Positions 14,071 to 20,830 of a stretch of 20,830 bases of DNA are shown here, in pieces; within the stretch, counting starts at the first letter, position 1; every line of letters starts with the position of its first letter. Source of the stretch: an uncultured Sulfurimonas sp. Lineage in GTDB: Bacteria; Campylobacterota; Campylobacteria; Campylobacterales; Sulfurimonadaceae. The DNA is taken from assembly GCA_937914675.1 (NCBI GenBank), contig CALDOC010000181.1, positions 1-20,830 of the forward strand, written 5' to 3'. The notes under the pieces are model-generated. The model searched no databases. It had not been told where the DNA came from and saw only the letters and a program-made list of their open reading frames with translations. The position numbers and the translations under genes are program-made.

Positions 14071-14970
14071 TTACCAAGTAAAATTTGGGCGCAAAATAAG
14101 TTGATGGTTATTGATTCCCTCGTCGCTTAACGCCCCTGTGTATTTTTCACCGCTATTGTACAGATAACCCAAGCCTAATCCAAAACTAATTTTTTTCGAC
14201 CAACTCAAAGGCCATTTTTTTTCCAAAATCACTTCTGTGTCCGTCAATCTAAAAGTATCCGCGCTCACGGCAAAGAGAGTTGAAAACGCGCTATTGTGAA
14301 CAAAAGACCATACTGTTTTTTTATAATCGACGCTACTTCTTCTCGCTCCCATATAAAAAGTGTTTACAAAGTTGTTATTATTGTTTATCTTAGTCCCGAC
14401 GCGAAAACTCCAGTCCAAATCGGAGTCTTCACGATTTCTCGTGCCCTTTAACTTAAACTCGATATTTAACCACTTATTATAATGAGCCAAGTTATCTTTT
14501 ATGGAATAATCCCCTATGGTGACGAGATAGCCCATATAAGCTCTATTTTTACCGATTTCATCGCTCTCTTTGTTTTTAAAAATCATCATTCTTCCTATGA
14601 AAAATGAGAGAGAATATGGTTCTTCATAGCCTGCCGTTACAGCTTTTACTAGGTTAAAATTTTCTATGTTCGATTTGTCGTACAAGCCTTCTTCTTTATT
14701 TCTAAAGTACATACCCGCAAGGCTCATAGGATGAAAGGACGCTTCAAAAAGCGCTATGTTGGGAGAGAACGTGTTTAACAGCAACTTCGTATATATCTCT
14801 TGTTCGCTCAAGTTTATGGCGTTTGTTATCTCTTGGTTTGGATCCAAATCTATAAACGCGGAAACGTTTGAGTAGTAGGCGTCTGCCTCATAATCGTATT
14901 CGACTAAGTGCTCCGCCGATAAAACGCTAGAAAAAAAAACCATGCCTAAGAATAAATAGAGAATTTTCAT
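14071..14970 (-). CDS. Probable outer-membrane beta-barrel protein
   Basis: The protein has 299 residues with a clear signal peptide (MKILYLFLGMVFFSSVLSA, cleavage near residue 19). The mature part is rich in Tyr, Phe, Asn and Asp with alternating strands such as NFVNTFYMGARRS and ISFGLGLGYLYNSGE, and the protein ends in LRPNFTW, a terminal aromatic of the kind seen in BAM substrates. No enzyme motif is recognised. It sits 4 bases after the TcdA-like gene and 13 bases before a small membrane protein gene, in one leftward operon. The exact family and barrel size are unknown. Confidence 0.7.
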   Translation of the reverse strand: MKILYLFLGMVFFSSVLSAEHLVEYDYEADAYYSNVSAFIDLDPNQEITNAINLSEQEIYTKLLLNTFSPNIALFEASFHPMSLAGMYFRNKEEGLYDKSNIENFNLVKAVTAGYEEPYSLSFFIGRMMIFKNKESDEIGKNRAYMGYLVTIGDYSIKDNLAHYNKWLNIEFKLKGTRNREDSDLDWSFRVGTKINNNNNFVNTFYMGARRSSVDYKKTVWSFVHNSAFSTLFAVSADTFRLTDTEVILEKKWPLSWSKKISFGLGLGYLYNSGEKYTGALSDEGINNHQLILRPNFTW

Positions 14971-14974
14971 TCCG

Positions 14975-15631
14975 CTATTTCATAGTCAATTTCTTTATCG
15001 CTTGAGAGCACATGGTAAGTCCAAAAGTGGCGGTAACTCCCATAAAACTGCCCTTCTCCTTTACGAGAGCCTCTTCCGAACTAAAAATGGCGGTGTAGTT
15101 TTTCTTAAAGCCTCGCTTTCTTAACTCGTATCTTATTTTTGAGCCAAACTTGTCGCCATGCGTTTTCCAAATGTCCGCTACTTCCACTTTTGTGGGATCG
15201 AGTCGCTTCGCGCTTCCAAAAGAAGATATAAGCTTTTGATGGCATTTTTGAGCGAGGGCAAGTTTCGCTTTCGTATCGTCTATCGCGTCCAATACCAAAT
15301 CGTATGGCTCAAAATCAAAATCAAAAACCCACGCTTCATCGATTCGGACGTTAATGATTTTTACTTCTGGATAATGCGTTTTGAGAGCTTCCACTTTGAA
15401 CTCGCCTGCATGCAACTCCGACCACATTTGACGATTTTGATTACTCTCGTCGTAAGTGTCGAAATCCACTATGGTAATCTCTTGTATCCCACTTCTATAA
15501 AGACAATCCAGACAAAAACTTCCAACTCCGCCAATGCCTAAAAGGATTATTTTTGCATTTTCCAGTTTAGTGAAATCGTCTTGAAGCAAAAGTTTAACGC
15601 GGTCGTATTTACCCATGACTACTCTATCCAT
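14975..15631 (-). CDS. tcdA: ThiF/E1-family protein, TcdA-like tRNA t6A dehydratase
   Basis: TcdA (CsdL) uses ATP to cyclise N6-threonylcarbamoyladenosine (t6A) at tRNA position 37 to ct6A. The sequence shows the nucleotide-binding loop GIGGVGS (32-38), the acidic strand end VDFD (55-58), the NRQ motif (66-68) with the adenylation Arg, and DAIDD (115-119). It keeps the TcdA-type C-terminal pattern: DPTKVEVADI, YTAIFSSEEAL, and a final VTATFGL...AIKKL. There is no CxxC zinc site, as in TcdA. At 218 residues it is shorter than E. coli TcdA (268), mainly in the middle and N-terminus. The first Met overlaps surE by 13 bases; Met6 (ATG at 15616, MGKYDRVK) lies 2 bases after the surE stop and is an equally good start. 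Confidence 0.8.
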   Translation of the reverse strand: MDRVVMGKYDRVKLLLQDDFTKLENAKIILLGIGGVGSFCLDCLYRSGIQEITIVDFDTYDESNQNRQMWSELHAGEFKVEALKTHYPEVKIINVRIDEAWVFDFDFEPYDLVLDAIDDTKAKLALAQKCHQKLISSFGSAKRLDPTKVEVADIWKTHGDKFGSKIRYELRKRGFKKNYTAIFSSEEALVKEKGSFMGVTATFGLTMCSQAIKKLTMK

Positions 15632-16404
15632 TCTTTGAGTATATCCATGCTTTTATAAGCGCTTAAATCAAGCATAATGGGAGTGATGGAGATATGGCCG
15701 GCTTCTATGGCTTCATAATCGCTCATTCCTTTTTTATCTTTACGAGGGGCAAAGTTTAAAGGATGCAGTCCCAACCAGTAATGCTCCTCTCCTCTAGGAT
15801 TACGGTGAAGATGCGAATCGTTTGCATAATATCTAAACCCCGCATAGGTCACTTTAATCTCGGCTTCGCTTACGTCCGGTGGAATATTGACGTTTAAAAA
15901 TTCACGCTCTGGAAGAGGAAACGCGCCATTTCTTATCTTTGTCACTAATTTTTTAATCGTTTTCTGAGCTAAACTAAAGTCGCCCTCGGGATTTGTAAAA
16001 TCCATCACTTGACTTATGGCTATGGAGGGAATGTCATGAAGCACTCCTTCCATAGCTCCTGCGGCGGTTCCAGAGTACGTTATGTCTTCGCCCATGTTTG
16101 AGCCGCGATTTATGCCGCTTACAAGCAAGTCGGGTTTTTCGTCTTTGTAAATCGCGCTCAGAGAAAGATAAACGCAATCGCTAGGCGTTCCATCGTCTAG
16201 TTTATAAAAATCGTCTCCGACACTCACAAAACGAAGCGGTCTCACCAAAGTCAACGAATGACCACAAGCGGACTTCTCGTTTGCGGGAGCCACTACCATC
16301 ACCTCAACGTTCTCAAGTTCTCTCAGCGCTTCCACTAAGGAGAGCAAGCCTTTGGCCTCATATCCATCATCATTGGTTACTAAAATTTTATACATTTTTT
16401 TCAT
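15619..16404 (-). CDS. surE: 5'-nucleotidase SurE
   Basis: SurE is a metal-dependent cytoplasmic 5'/3'-nucleotidase acting on nucleoside monophosphates, linked to stationary-phase survival. The 261-residue length is normal. The catalytic signature ILVTNDDG places the metal ligands at D12 and D13, with S45 (EKSACGHSLT) and N99 (VSGINRGSNMG) as the others; GTPSDCVYL (72-80) and YSGTAAGAMEG (110-120) are further family hallmarks. Met1 and Met4 are both possible starts, neither with a strong Shine-Dalgarno. In many bacteria surE neighbours pcm; here the downstream neighbour is tcdA and the upstream one a GNAT gene. Confidence 0.95.
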   Translation of the reverse strand: MKKMYKILVTNDDGYEAKGLLSLVEALRELENVEVMVVAPANEKSACGHSLTLVRPLRFVSVGDDFYKLDDGTPSDCVYLSLSAIYKDEKPDLLVSGINRGSNMGEDITYSGTAAGAMEGVLHDIPSIAISQVMDFTNPEGDFSLAQKTIKKLVTKIRNGAFPLPEREFLNVNIPPDVSEAEIKVTYAGFRYYANDSHLHRNPRGEEHYWLGLHPLNFAPRKDKKGMSDYEAIEAGHISITPIMLDLSAYKSMDILKEWIE

Positions 16405-16449
16405 AGTCGCATTTTATCTTTTAGTTTGTTTAATCTTTATTAGTTCATT

Positions 16450-16866
16450 TTAAATGGGTTTGAAAAACAAAAAACTTTTTTTTTCAAACCCATTTATTTC
16501 ATAAAACTTGTGGGCGTTTTCCCTCGTGAATCCAGAAGAGAAGACTAGATTTTCACACATATTCATTTTGGCGTAATCAGTTAAATAATCCAACATCATT
16601 TTGCCATACCCCTGCCCTCGCTTTTGTTCCATCGTGACAAAATCAAATACGTAAAGATGACGTTTATGGTAAAGGTTTGTTTGAACCCCAACCCCAGCGT
16701 AAGTGACGAGTTCGTCTTTTTCCATTATTCCAATCATCTTATAGTCCATATGTCGCATATCGTATATAAGGTCTTCAAACTCTTTATACGAAAGCTCGTC
16801 TCTAAGCTCCGATACGACGTGATAAACGACGTCTAGTTCTTTTAAATCAAGTTCTCTTATTTGCAT
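16450..16866 (-). CDS. GNAT-family N-acetyltransferase
   Basis: This 138-residue single-domain protein carries the acetyl-CoA-binding motif A QKRGQGYGKMMLDYL (81-95), preceded by the strand LYVFDFVTM (71-79). The C-terminal motif B region ENAHKFYEINGF (116-127) has the usual catalytic-position Tyr (Y122). It transfers an acetyl group from acetyl-CoA to an amine; the substrate cannot be deduced. It is the first gene of the leftward run and diverges from citrate synthase. The last codons and the stop are inside a 17-bp inverted repeat (16451-16496). Confidence 0.88.
   Translation of the reverse strand: MQIRELDLKELDVVYHVVSELRDELSYKEFEDLIYDMRHMDYKMIGIMEKDELVTYAGVGVQTNLYHKRHLYVFDFVTMEQKRGQGYGKMMLDYLTDYAKMNMCENLVFSSGFTRENAHKFYEINGFEKKSFLFFKPI
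16451..16496 (-). terminator. Long hairpin overlapping the GNAT gene 3' end
   Basis: TAAATGGGTTTGAAAAA (16451-16467) is the exact reverse complement of 16480-16496, giving a 17-bp stem with a 12-base loop. It encodes the last ~15 residues and includes two bases of the stop codon. It may terminate or attenuate transcription before surE, or protect the mRNA 3' end. No U-run follows on the reverse strand. Confidence 0.55.
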
Positions 16867-16889
16867 CTCGTATTTTACTATTTATTCGT

Positions 16890-16895
16890 TACAAT
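16890..16895 (+). promoter_or_regulatory. Putative -10 for citrate synthase
   Basis: TACAAT, one mismatch from consensus, 34 bases before the ATG at 16929 and placed after a T-rich stretch. It lies in the 62-base gap shared with the divergent GNAT gene. Confidence 0.4.
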
Positions 16896-16928
16896 GGCGT
16901 ATAAATATTTTTTATACAAGGATTGATA

Positions 16929-18209
16929 ATGAAGCCTACGATTACGATAACGGACAATAGAAATGGAAATAGCTATGAGTTTGACATAAAAGAGGCGACC
17001 AGAGGACCTAGCGTCGCCGACATTTCAAGCTTTTACGCGCAAACGGGTATGTTTACTTTTGACAATGGCTATACGTCTACGGCAAGCTGTAGATCTGAAA
17101 TCACGTTTATTGACGGTGAAAAGGGGGAATTACGGTATCGCGGGATTAGGATTGAAGAGTTGGCTCAAAACCATACTTATCTCGAAGTTTGTTATCTACT
17201 TTTAAATTCAACTCTTCCGACAAAAGACGAACTCTACGCATTTGATTTGGAATTGCGTCATCGCTCATTTTTACATGAGGGACTAAAAAATCTTTTTCTT
17301 ACTTTCCCAACGGGCGCGCATCCCATGGCGGCTCTCTCCGCAGCCACCGCCGCCTTGTCTACGTTTTTTTACGATCATCTACACATAGGCGACGAAAGCG
17401 AATACCAAGAGATGGCTAGACGCATCATCGCCAAGATACCCACCATAGCCGCCTACGCTTACAGACACTCCATCGGAGCTTCGTTTATTCAACCAGACAT
17501 CGGCAGAGGATTTACAGAAAACTTTTTGTACATGTTGAGGGCGTATCCAAATGGCAGAATGCACATTGACGTAGACGGAGAGCGAACAATAAAGCCTATA
17601 GAGATAAAAGCGTTGGACACCATATTTTCACTTCATGCCGACCATGAACAAAACGCTTCTACTAGTACGGTTAGAGGCGTCGCGTCTACTGGAGCTCACC
17701 CTTACGTCGCCATAAGCGCTGGCATATCCGCGCTTTGGGGAAGAGCTCATGGCGGAGCGAACGAGTCTGTTATCGCCCAACTCGAAATGATAGGACACGT
17801 TGACAACGTAGACGCTTTCATAGCCAGAGCTAAAGACCCCCAAGACAACTTTAAACTCATGGGCTTTGGACATCGAGTTTACAAAAACTTTGACCCTCGA
17901 GCGCAAATACTAAAAGGACTGCAAGACCAACTAAAAGATGAATTGAATTTAGATTCAAACCTCATGAAAATAGCGCAAAAGATAGAGGATATCGCCCTCA
18001 ATGACGAGTATTTTATCAAAAGAAAGCTGTACCCCAATATCGATTTTTATTCGGGCGTCATACTGACCGCCTTACAGATTCCAACGTCTATGTTCACTCC
18101 CGTTTTTGTAATCGGGAGAACAGTTGGATGGATTACGCAATGGGTAGAATTCAAAAAAGACAAAGACACAAAAATAGCGCGTCCGCGTCAATTGTACCTC
18201 GGGAAATAA
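16929..18209 (+). CDS. gltA: Citrate synthase (type II)
   Basis: The enzyme condenses oxaloacetate and acetyl-CoA to citrate. The ATG at 16929 was chosen over an in-frame TTG at 16923 because AAGGA (16918-16922) is then 6 bases away; this gives 426 residues, the normal type II length. The N-terminal beta domain (1-50) of NADH-regulated hexameric enzymes is present. The catalytic residues are H239 (LHADHEQNAST), H315 (GFGHRVYKNFDPR) and D372 (NIDFYSG), and WGRAHGGANE (270-279) is also conserved. Many autotrophic Campylobacterota run a reductive TCA cycle with ATP-citrate lyase, yet still encode this enzyme. No other TCA gene is in the window. Confidence 0.96.
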   Translation: MKPTITITDNRNGNSYEFDIKEATRGPSVADISSFYAQTGMFTFDNGYTSTASCRSEITFIDGEKGELRYRGIRIEELAQNHTYLEVCYLLLNSTLPTKDELYAFDLELRHRSFLHEGLKNLFLTFPTGAHPMAALSAATAALSTFFYDHLHIGDESEYQEMARRIIAKIPTIAAYAYRHSIGASFIQPDIGRGFTENFLYMLRAYPNGRMHIDVDGERTIKPIEIKALDTIFSLHADHEQNASTSTVRGVASTGAHPYVAISAGISALWGRAHGGANESVIAQLEMIGHVDNVDAFIARAKDPQDNFKLMGFGHRVYKNFDPRAQILKGLQDQLKDELNLDSNLMKIAQKIEDIALNDEYFIKRKLYPNIDFYSGVILTALQIPTSMFTPVFVIGRTVGWITQWVEFKKDKDTKIARPRQLYLGK

Positions 18210-18227
18210 TCAGCTTTTAAACAATGC

Positions 18228-18238
18228 TTAGCTATAAT
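18228..18238 (+). promoter_or_regulatory. Promoter -10 for the ABC-F operon
   Basis: TTAGCTATAAT with consensus TATAAT at 18233-18238, 26 bases before the ATG at 18265. It is identical over 11 bases to the element at 4317-4327. Confidence 0.6.
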
Positions 18239-18264
18239 CGCGAAAAATTATAAAGAAGTAAAAT

Positions 18265-19869
18265 ATGGTAAATGTAAACAATCTAATCATGCGTTTTGGA
18301 AATAGAGTTCTATTTCAAGATATAAACTTAAAACTCGACCGTCATAAACGCTACGGACTTATCGGCGCGAATGGCGCTGGTAAAACAACTTTTTTAAAGA
18401 TTCTCTCTGGTGAAGTTAAAGAGTACGAGGGTGACGTCATCATCCCCAAAGTGAACAAAGTCGGCGTTTTAGGTCAAAATCAATACGCATTTGAAGATTA
18501 TACGATTATGGACGCCGTTCTTTACGGAAACAAACGTCTTTACGACGCCATAAAAGAGAAAGAAATTATATACGCCACTGGTGATTTTGAAGATGACGAC
18601 GTAAACAATCGCTTGGCTGACCTTGAAGTTATCTGCGTTGAAGAAGACCCTACTTACGAGTATGACGTTAACATTGCTAAAATATTAGGAAACGTGGGCA
18701 TACCGGTAGAACAACACAACAACCTTATGAGCACTCTTGACAGCGCTGACAAGTTTAAAGTTTTACTTGCGCAAGTTCTTTATCCAAAACCTGACGTTTT
18801 GTTTCTTGATGAGCCTACAAACAATCAAGACATTGAAACCATCAGCTGGCTTGAGCATGAATTGCAACGACATGAAGGAACGATGGTCGTCATCTCTCAT
18901 GATAGACACTTTCTTAACGCCGTCGTAACAAACATACTTGACGTCGATTATCAAAAAATTCGTGAATTTACTGGTAATTACGATGATTGGTATATCGCCG
19001 CAAACGTCATAGCCAAACAGATGGAACTAGGTAACGCAAAGAAAGAGAAAGAGAAAGAAGAGTTAGAAGCTTTTGTTCGTCGTTTCTCCGCCAACGCTTC
19101 CAAAGCGAAACAAGCGACTTCGCGTCAAAAGAAATTAGACAAACTCGTAATTGACGACATAAAACCATCTTCACGCCGCGATCCAAGCATTGTTTTTAAA
19201 CCGAAACGAATCATGGGTGACGAAGCTCTTCAAATAACAAAGATAAACCACTCTTATGGAGACAACGTAGTCCTAAAAGACGTCACGCTAAAATTTGAAC
19301 CTGGCGAAAAAGTGGCGCTTATTGGTGGAAATGGCGTTGGTAAATCAACGCTGGTGAAAATCATGATGGAAGAGATCAAGCCTAATTCTGGAACGGTAAA
19401 TTGGGGAGCGACTATCGAGAACTCCTATTTCCCCCAAGACACCGCCGACATTATCGAAGGAACGGGCACTCTTTACGATTGGTTGAGAGGGTTTGACCCT
19501 AAACGCGACATTGCTGAGATACGCAACTGTCTTGGGAGAATGTTGTTCAATGGCGAGCAACAAGAAAAAGGCGTCATAAGTATCTCCGGTGGTGAAAAAC
19601 ATAGAATGATGCTTAGTAAAATGATGCTGGAGAATGGAAACTTTTTAATTTTGGACGAACCTTCAAATCACCTCGACTTAGAGGCTATTATCGCTCTTGG
19701 AGAAGGATTGTTAAACTTTGATGGAAACGTCATTTGCGTCTCTCATGACCGTGAGTTGCTCGACGCGTTTGCCAATCGCGTCATAGAGATTCAACATGAT
19801 GGAAGCATTGTCGACTTTAAAGGCACTTATGAAGAGTTCGCTGAAGCTAGAGCGGCTGGAAGAGTATAA
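18265..19869 (+). CDS. ybiT: ABC-F family ATPase, YbiT-like
   Basis: ABC-F proteins are soluble twin ATPases that bind the ribosomal E site and affect the P-site tRNA; they are not transporters. The 534 residues contain NBD1 with Walker A GANGAGKT (34-41) and Walker B VLFLDEPTNNQD (E183), then a charged linker (about 245-315) with RRFSANASKAKQATSRQKK, a hallmark of the YbiT group. NBD2 follows, with Walker A GGNGVGKST (354-362), signature SGGEK (441-445), Walker B LILDEPSNHLD (E465) and switch H494. NBD1 has a degenerate signature (LDSADKFKVLLAQ), as also seen in E. coli YbiT. The length matches YbiT (530). It has its own promoter and precedes two closely spaced genes (6- and 0-base gaps). 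Confidence 0.9.
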   Translation: MVNVNNLIMRFGNRVLFQDINLKLDRHKRYGLIGANGAGKTTFLKILSGEVKEYEGDVIIPKVNKVGVLGQNQYAFEDYTIMDAVLYGNKRLYDAIKEKEIIYATGDFEDDDVNNRLADLEVICVEEDPTYEYDVNIAKILGNVGIPVEQHNNLMSTLDSADKFKVLLAQVLYPKPDVLFLDEPTNNQDIETISWLEHELQRHEGTMVVISHDRHFLNAVVTNILDVDYQKIREFTGNYDDWYIAANVIAKQMELGNAKKEKEKEELEAFVRRFSANASKAKQATSRQKKLDKLVIDDIKPSSRRDPSIVFKPKRIMGDEALQITKINHSYGDNVVLKDVTLKFEPGEKVALIGGNGVGKSTLVKIMMEEIKPNSGTVNWGATIENSYFPQDTADIIEGTGTLYDWLRGFDPKRDIAEIRNCLGRMLFNGEQQEKGVISISGGEKHRMMLSKMMLENGNFLILDEPSNHLDLEAIIALGEGLLNFDGNVICVSHDRELLDAFANRVIEIQHDGSIVDFKGTYEEFAEARAAGRV

Positions 19870-19875
19870 AACAAG

Positions 19876-20715
19876 ATGGGGAAATACAGCGATTTTATTG
19901 GGCTAGGAATTGCGGGCAATTTTGCGTTGCACTTGGCTCAAGCTGGAGAGTTGGAAGAGTTTAAGGATATTATAACCGCCGAAGAAGCGGCTCCCAAAGG
20001 GATCTTTCCTTTTTATCTTCCCAACAATCCCTCAACGTCCGCGAAAGAAATTTTAAAAACTTATCCCCTGTCGTCCACTCAAATAAAACTCCCCGCAGAA
20101 AACGTCAACGTTCAAGCTGAACCAGAAGTTGGACTTGTTTGCAAGCTTGAATACCTTGATGGAAAAATACTCAACATTGTTCCAACTCATTTTGGAGCTT
20201 ACAACGACTGTTCCATTAGAGTCGCCGGAGCGAATAAAATTAGCGATAAAAAAAACTGGGGTGAAGACTCTAAAGGTCTAAGCGATACGCTTTTTCAAAT
20301 AGACGCGTTTACCGAGGGTGGAGTGATGGACTCGTTTAGCGTCTGTAGTTTTTTAAAACGCGACGGTGAGATTCATCAATATGGAGAAAACGTGGAGCTG
20401 TCAGGATATAGTTATTTTTATGAGAAATTAACTTCTTGGATGATAAACCAAATAAATACTCAAAAAGATTTTGGACCTTTAGAAGCCCTTGACGAATATA
20501 TCGCTGATTGTTCTTTCCCTTCTCAAGCCATTATCAGCATTGGCGCCACTAGATACACTCCTTATGGCGAGACCACTTTTTTAAATAGCGGAGACGAAGT
20601 AGTCATAGTAGTCTACGATTCAGCTCTATTATCTCTTTCAGACCTTCTTTCATCAGTTGAGAACAACGCTTACGACACGCGACTCATGAGTGTTTTGGCG
20701 CAAAAAGTTTACTAA
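19876..20715 (+). CDS. FAH-like protein (possibly DUF5718 family)
   Basis: This 279-residue soluble protein shows features reminiscent of the fumarylacetoacetate hydrolase fold: AEPEVGLVCKLEY (81-93), similar to the metal-binding ExE segment, and a late TTFLNSGDEVVIVVYD (233-248), similar to the end of that fold. The usual GRT.RGD-type motif is not evident, so catalysis is unproven. I associate the overall look with a family of uncharacterised Campylobacterota proteins (DUF5718), with low certainty. It follows the ABC-F gene by 6 bases without a strong Shine-Dalgarno and is likely co-transcribed. Confidence 0.6.
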   Translation: MGKYSDFIGLGIAGNFALHLAQAGELEEFKDIITAEEAAPKGIFPFYLPNNPSTSAKEILKTYPLSSTQIKLPAENVNVQAEPEVGLVCKLEYLDGKILNIVPTHFGAYNDCSIRVAGANKISDKKNWGEDSKGLSDTLFQIDAFTEGGVMDSFSVCSFLKRDGEIHQYGENVELSGYSYFYEKLTSWMINQINTQKDFGPLEALDEYIADCSFPSQAIISIGATRYTPYGETTFLNSGDEVVIVVYDSALLSLSDLLSSVENNAYDTRLMSVLAQKVY

Positions 20716-20830
20716 ATGAGTAGAGGGAAAAAGCTAGATTTATTCATCGGCGCAGACATAGACGACAGTTGGGCGCAAATTGTGGAGTCTAAAAAAACTA
20801 CAATTTCAAACGAGACGGCTGAACCAGCAA
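20716..20830 (+). CDS. Start of an unidentified gene (3' partial)
   Basis: The ATG follows the preceding TAA directly (TAAATG), and 38 codons are open to the end of the window. The visible start, MSRGKKLDLFIGADIDDSW, matches nothing I recognise. The tight spacing suggests it belongs to the ABC-F operon. Confidence 0.6.
   Translation, partial: MSRGKKLDLFIGADIDDSWAQIVESKKTTISNETAEPA

Noticed and set aside
15158..15541. 127-codon + strand open frame opposite the TcdA-like gene
   Set aside because: The opposite strand encodes a clear ThiF-family protein with nucleotide-binding motifs; the + frame product matches nothing.

Overview
The window looks like chromosomal DNA from a Campylobacterota (Epsilonproteobacteria) bacterium, probably Sulfurimonas-like. 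This is inferred from the low G+C, the promoter style (a strong TATAAT, sometimes extended, with no clear -35) and the gene content (type II citrate synthase, a YbiT-like ABC-F protein, SurE, and many short leftward genes packed end to end). No rRNA, tRNA, CRISPR array or intact insertion sequence was seen. Species and novelty could not be tested without a database.

Layout. (1) 1-4282: the 3' end of a probable outer-membrane beta-barrel gene (DUF1302-like), then a large RND-superfamily exporter; they probably form one envelope transport unit. (2) 4373-7399: a tight three-gene operon of an ABCG-type ATPase with an unusual N-terminal extension, its six-helix ABC-2 permease, and a small exported protein with two LTxxQ motifs (Spy/CpxP-like). 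(3) 7423-10987: a six-gene cassette of unrecognised proteins, the most interesting part of the window. It holds two small paralogues sharing an NREWM motif (7423-7674 and 8174-8545), a 141-residue protein between them, a divergently transcribed 409-residue protein with nine in-register 11-residue repeats followed by four heptads, a convergent 186-residue protein homologous to the N-terminal part of the 409-residue protein, and a Lys/Ala/Pro-rich protein with a small-residue-rich hydrophobic C-terminus. The two divergent promoters at 8574-8586 share one palindromic -10. (4) 10988-11319: a gene-free stretch holding a G+C-elevated island of unknown origin.

(5) 11320-13458: a hybrid two-component protein whose kinase and Hpt domains have lost the phosphorylatable histidines while both receiver domains look intact. 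(6) 13436-16866: a leftward operon (GNAT acetyltransferase, SurE, TcdA-like ThiF protein, outer-membrane protein, small membrane protein, small unknown protein). (7) 16929-20830: rightward housekeeping genes: citrate synthase, then a YbiT-like ABC-F ATPase, a FAH-like protein and the start of another gene.

The cassette in region 3 is the best candidate for an undescribed system. Its composition (amphipathic 11-mer repeats, duplicated modules, an H1/PhaF-like basic tail) suggests proteins that coat a membrane, granule or other surface, possibly with a DNA- or protein-binding module. That is inference only; nothing in the sequence fixes a function.
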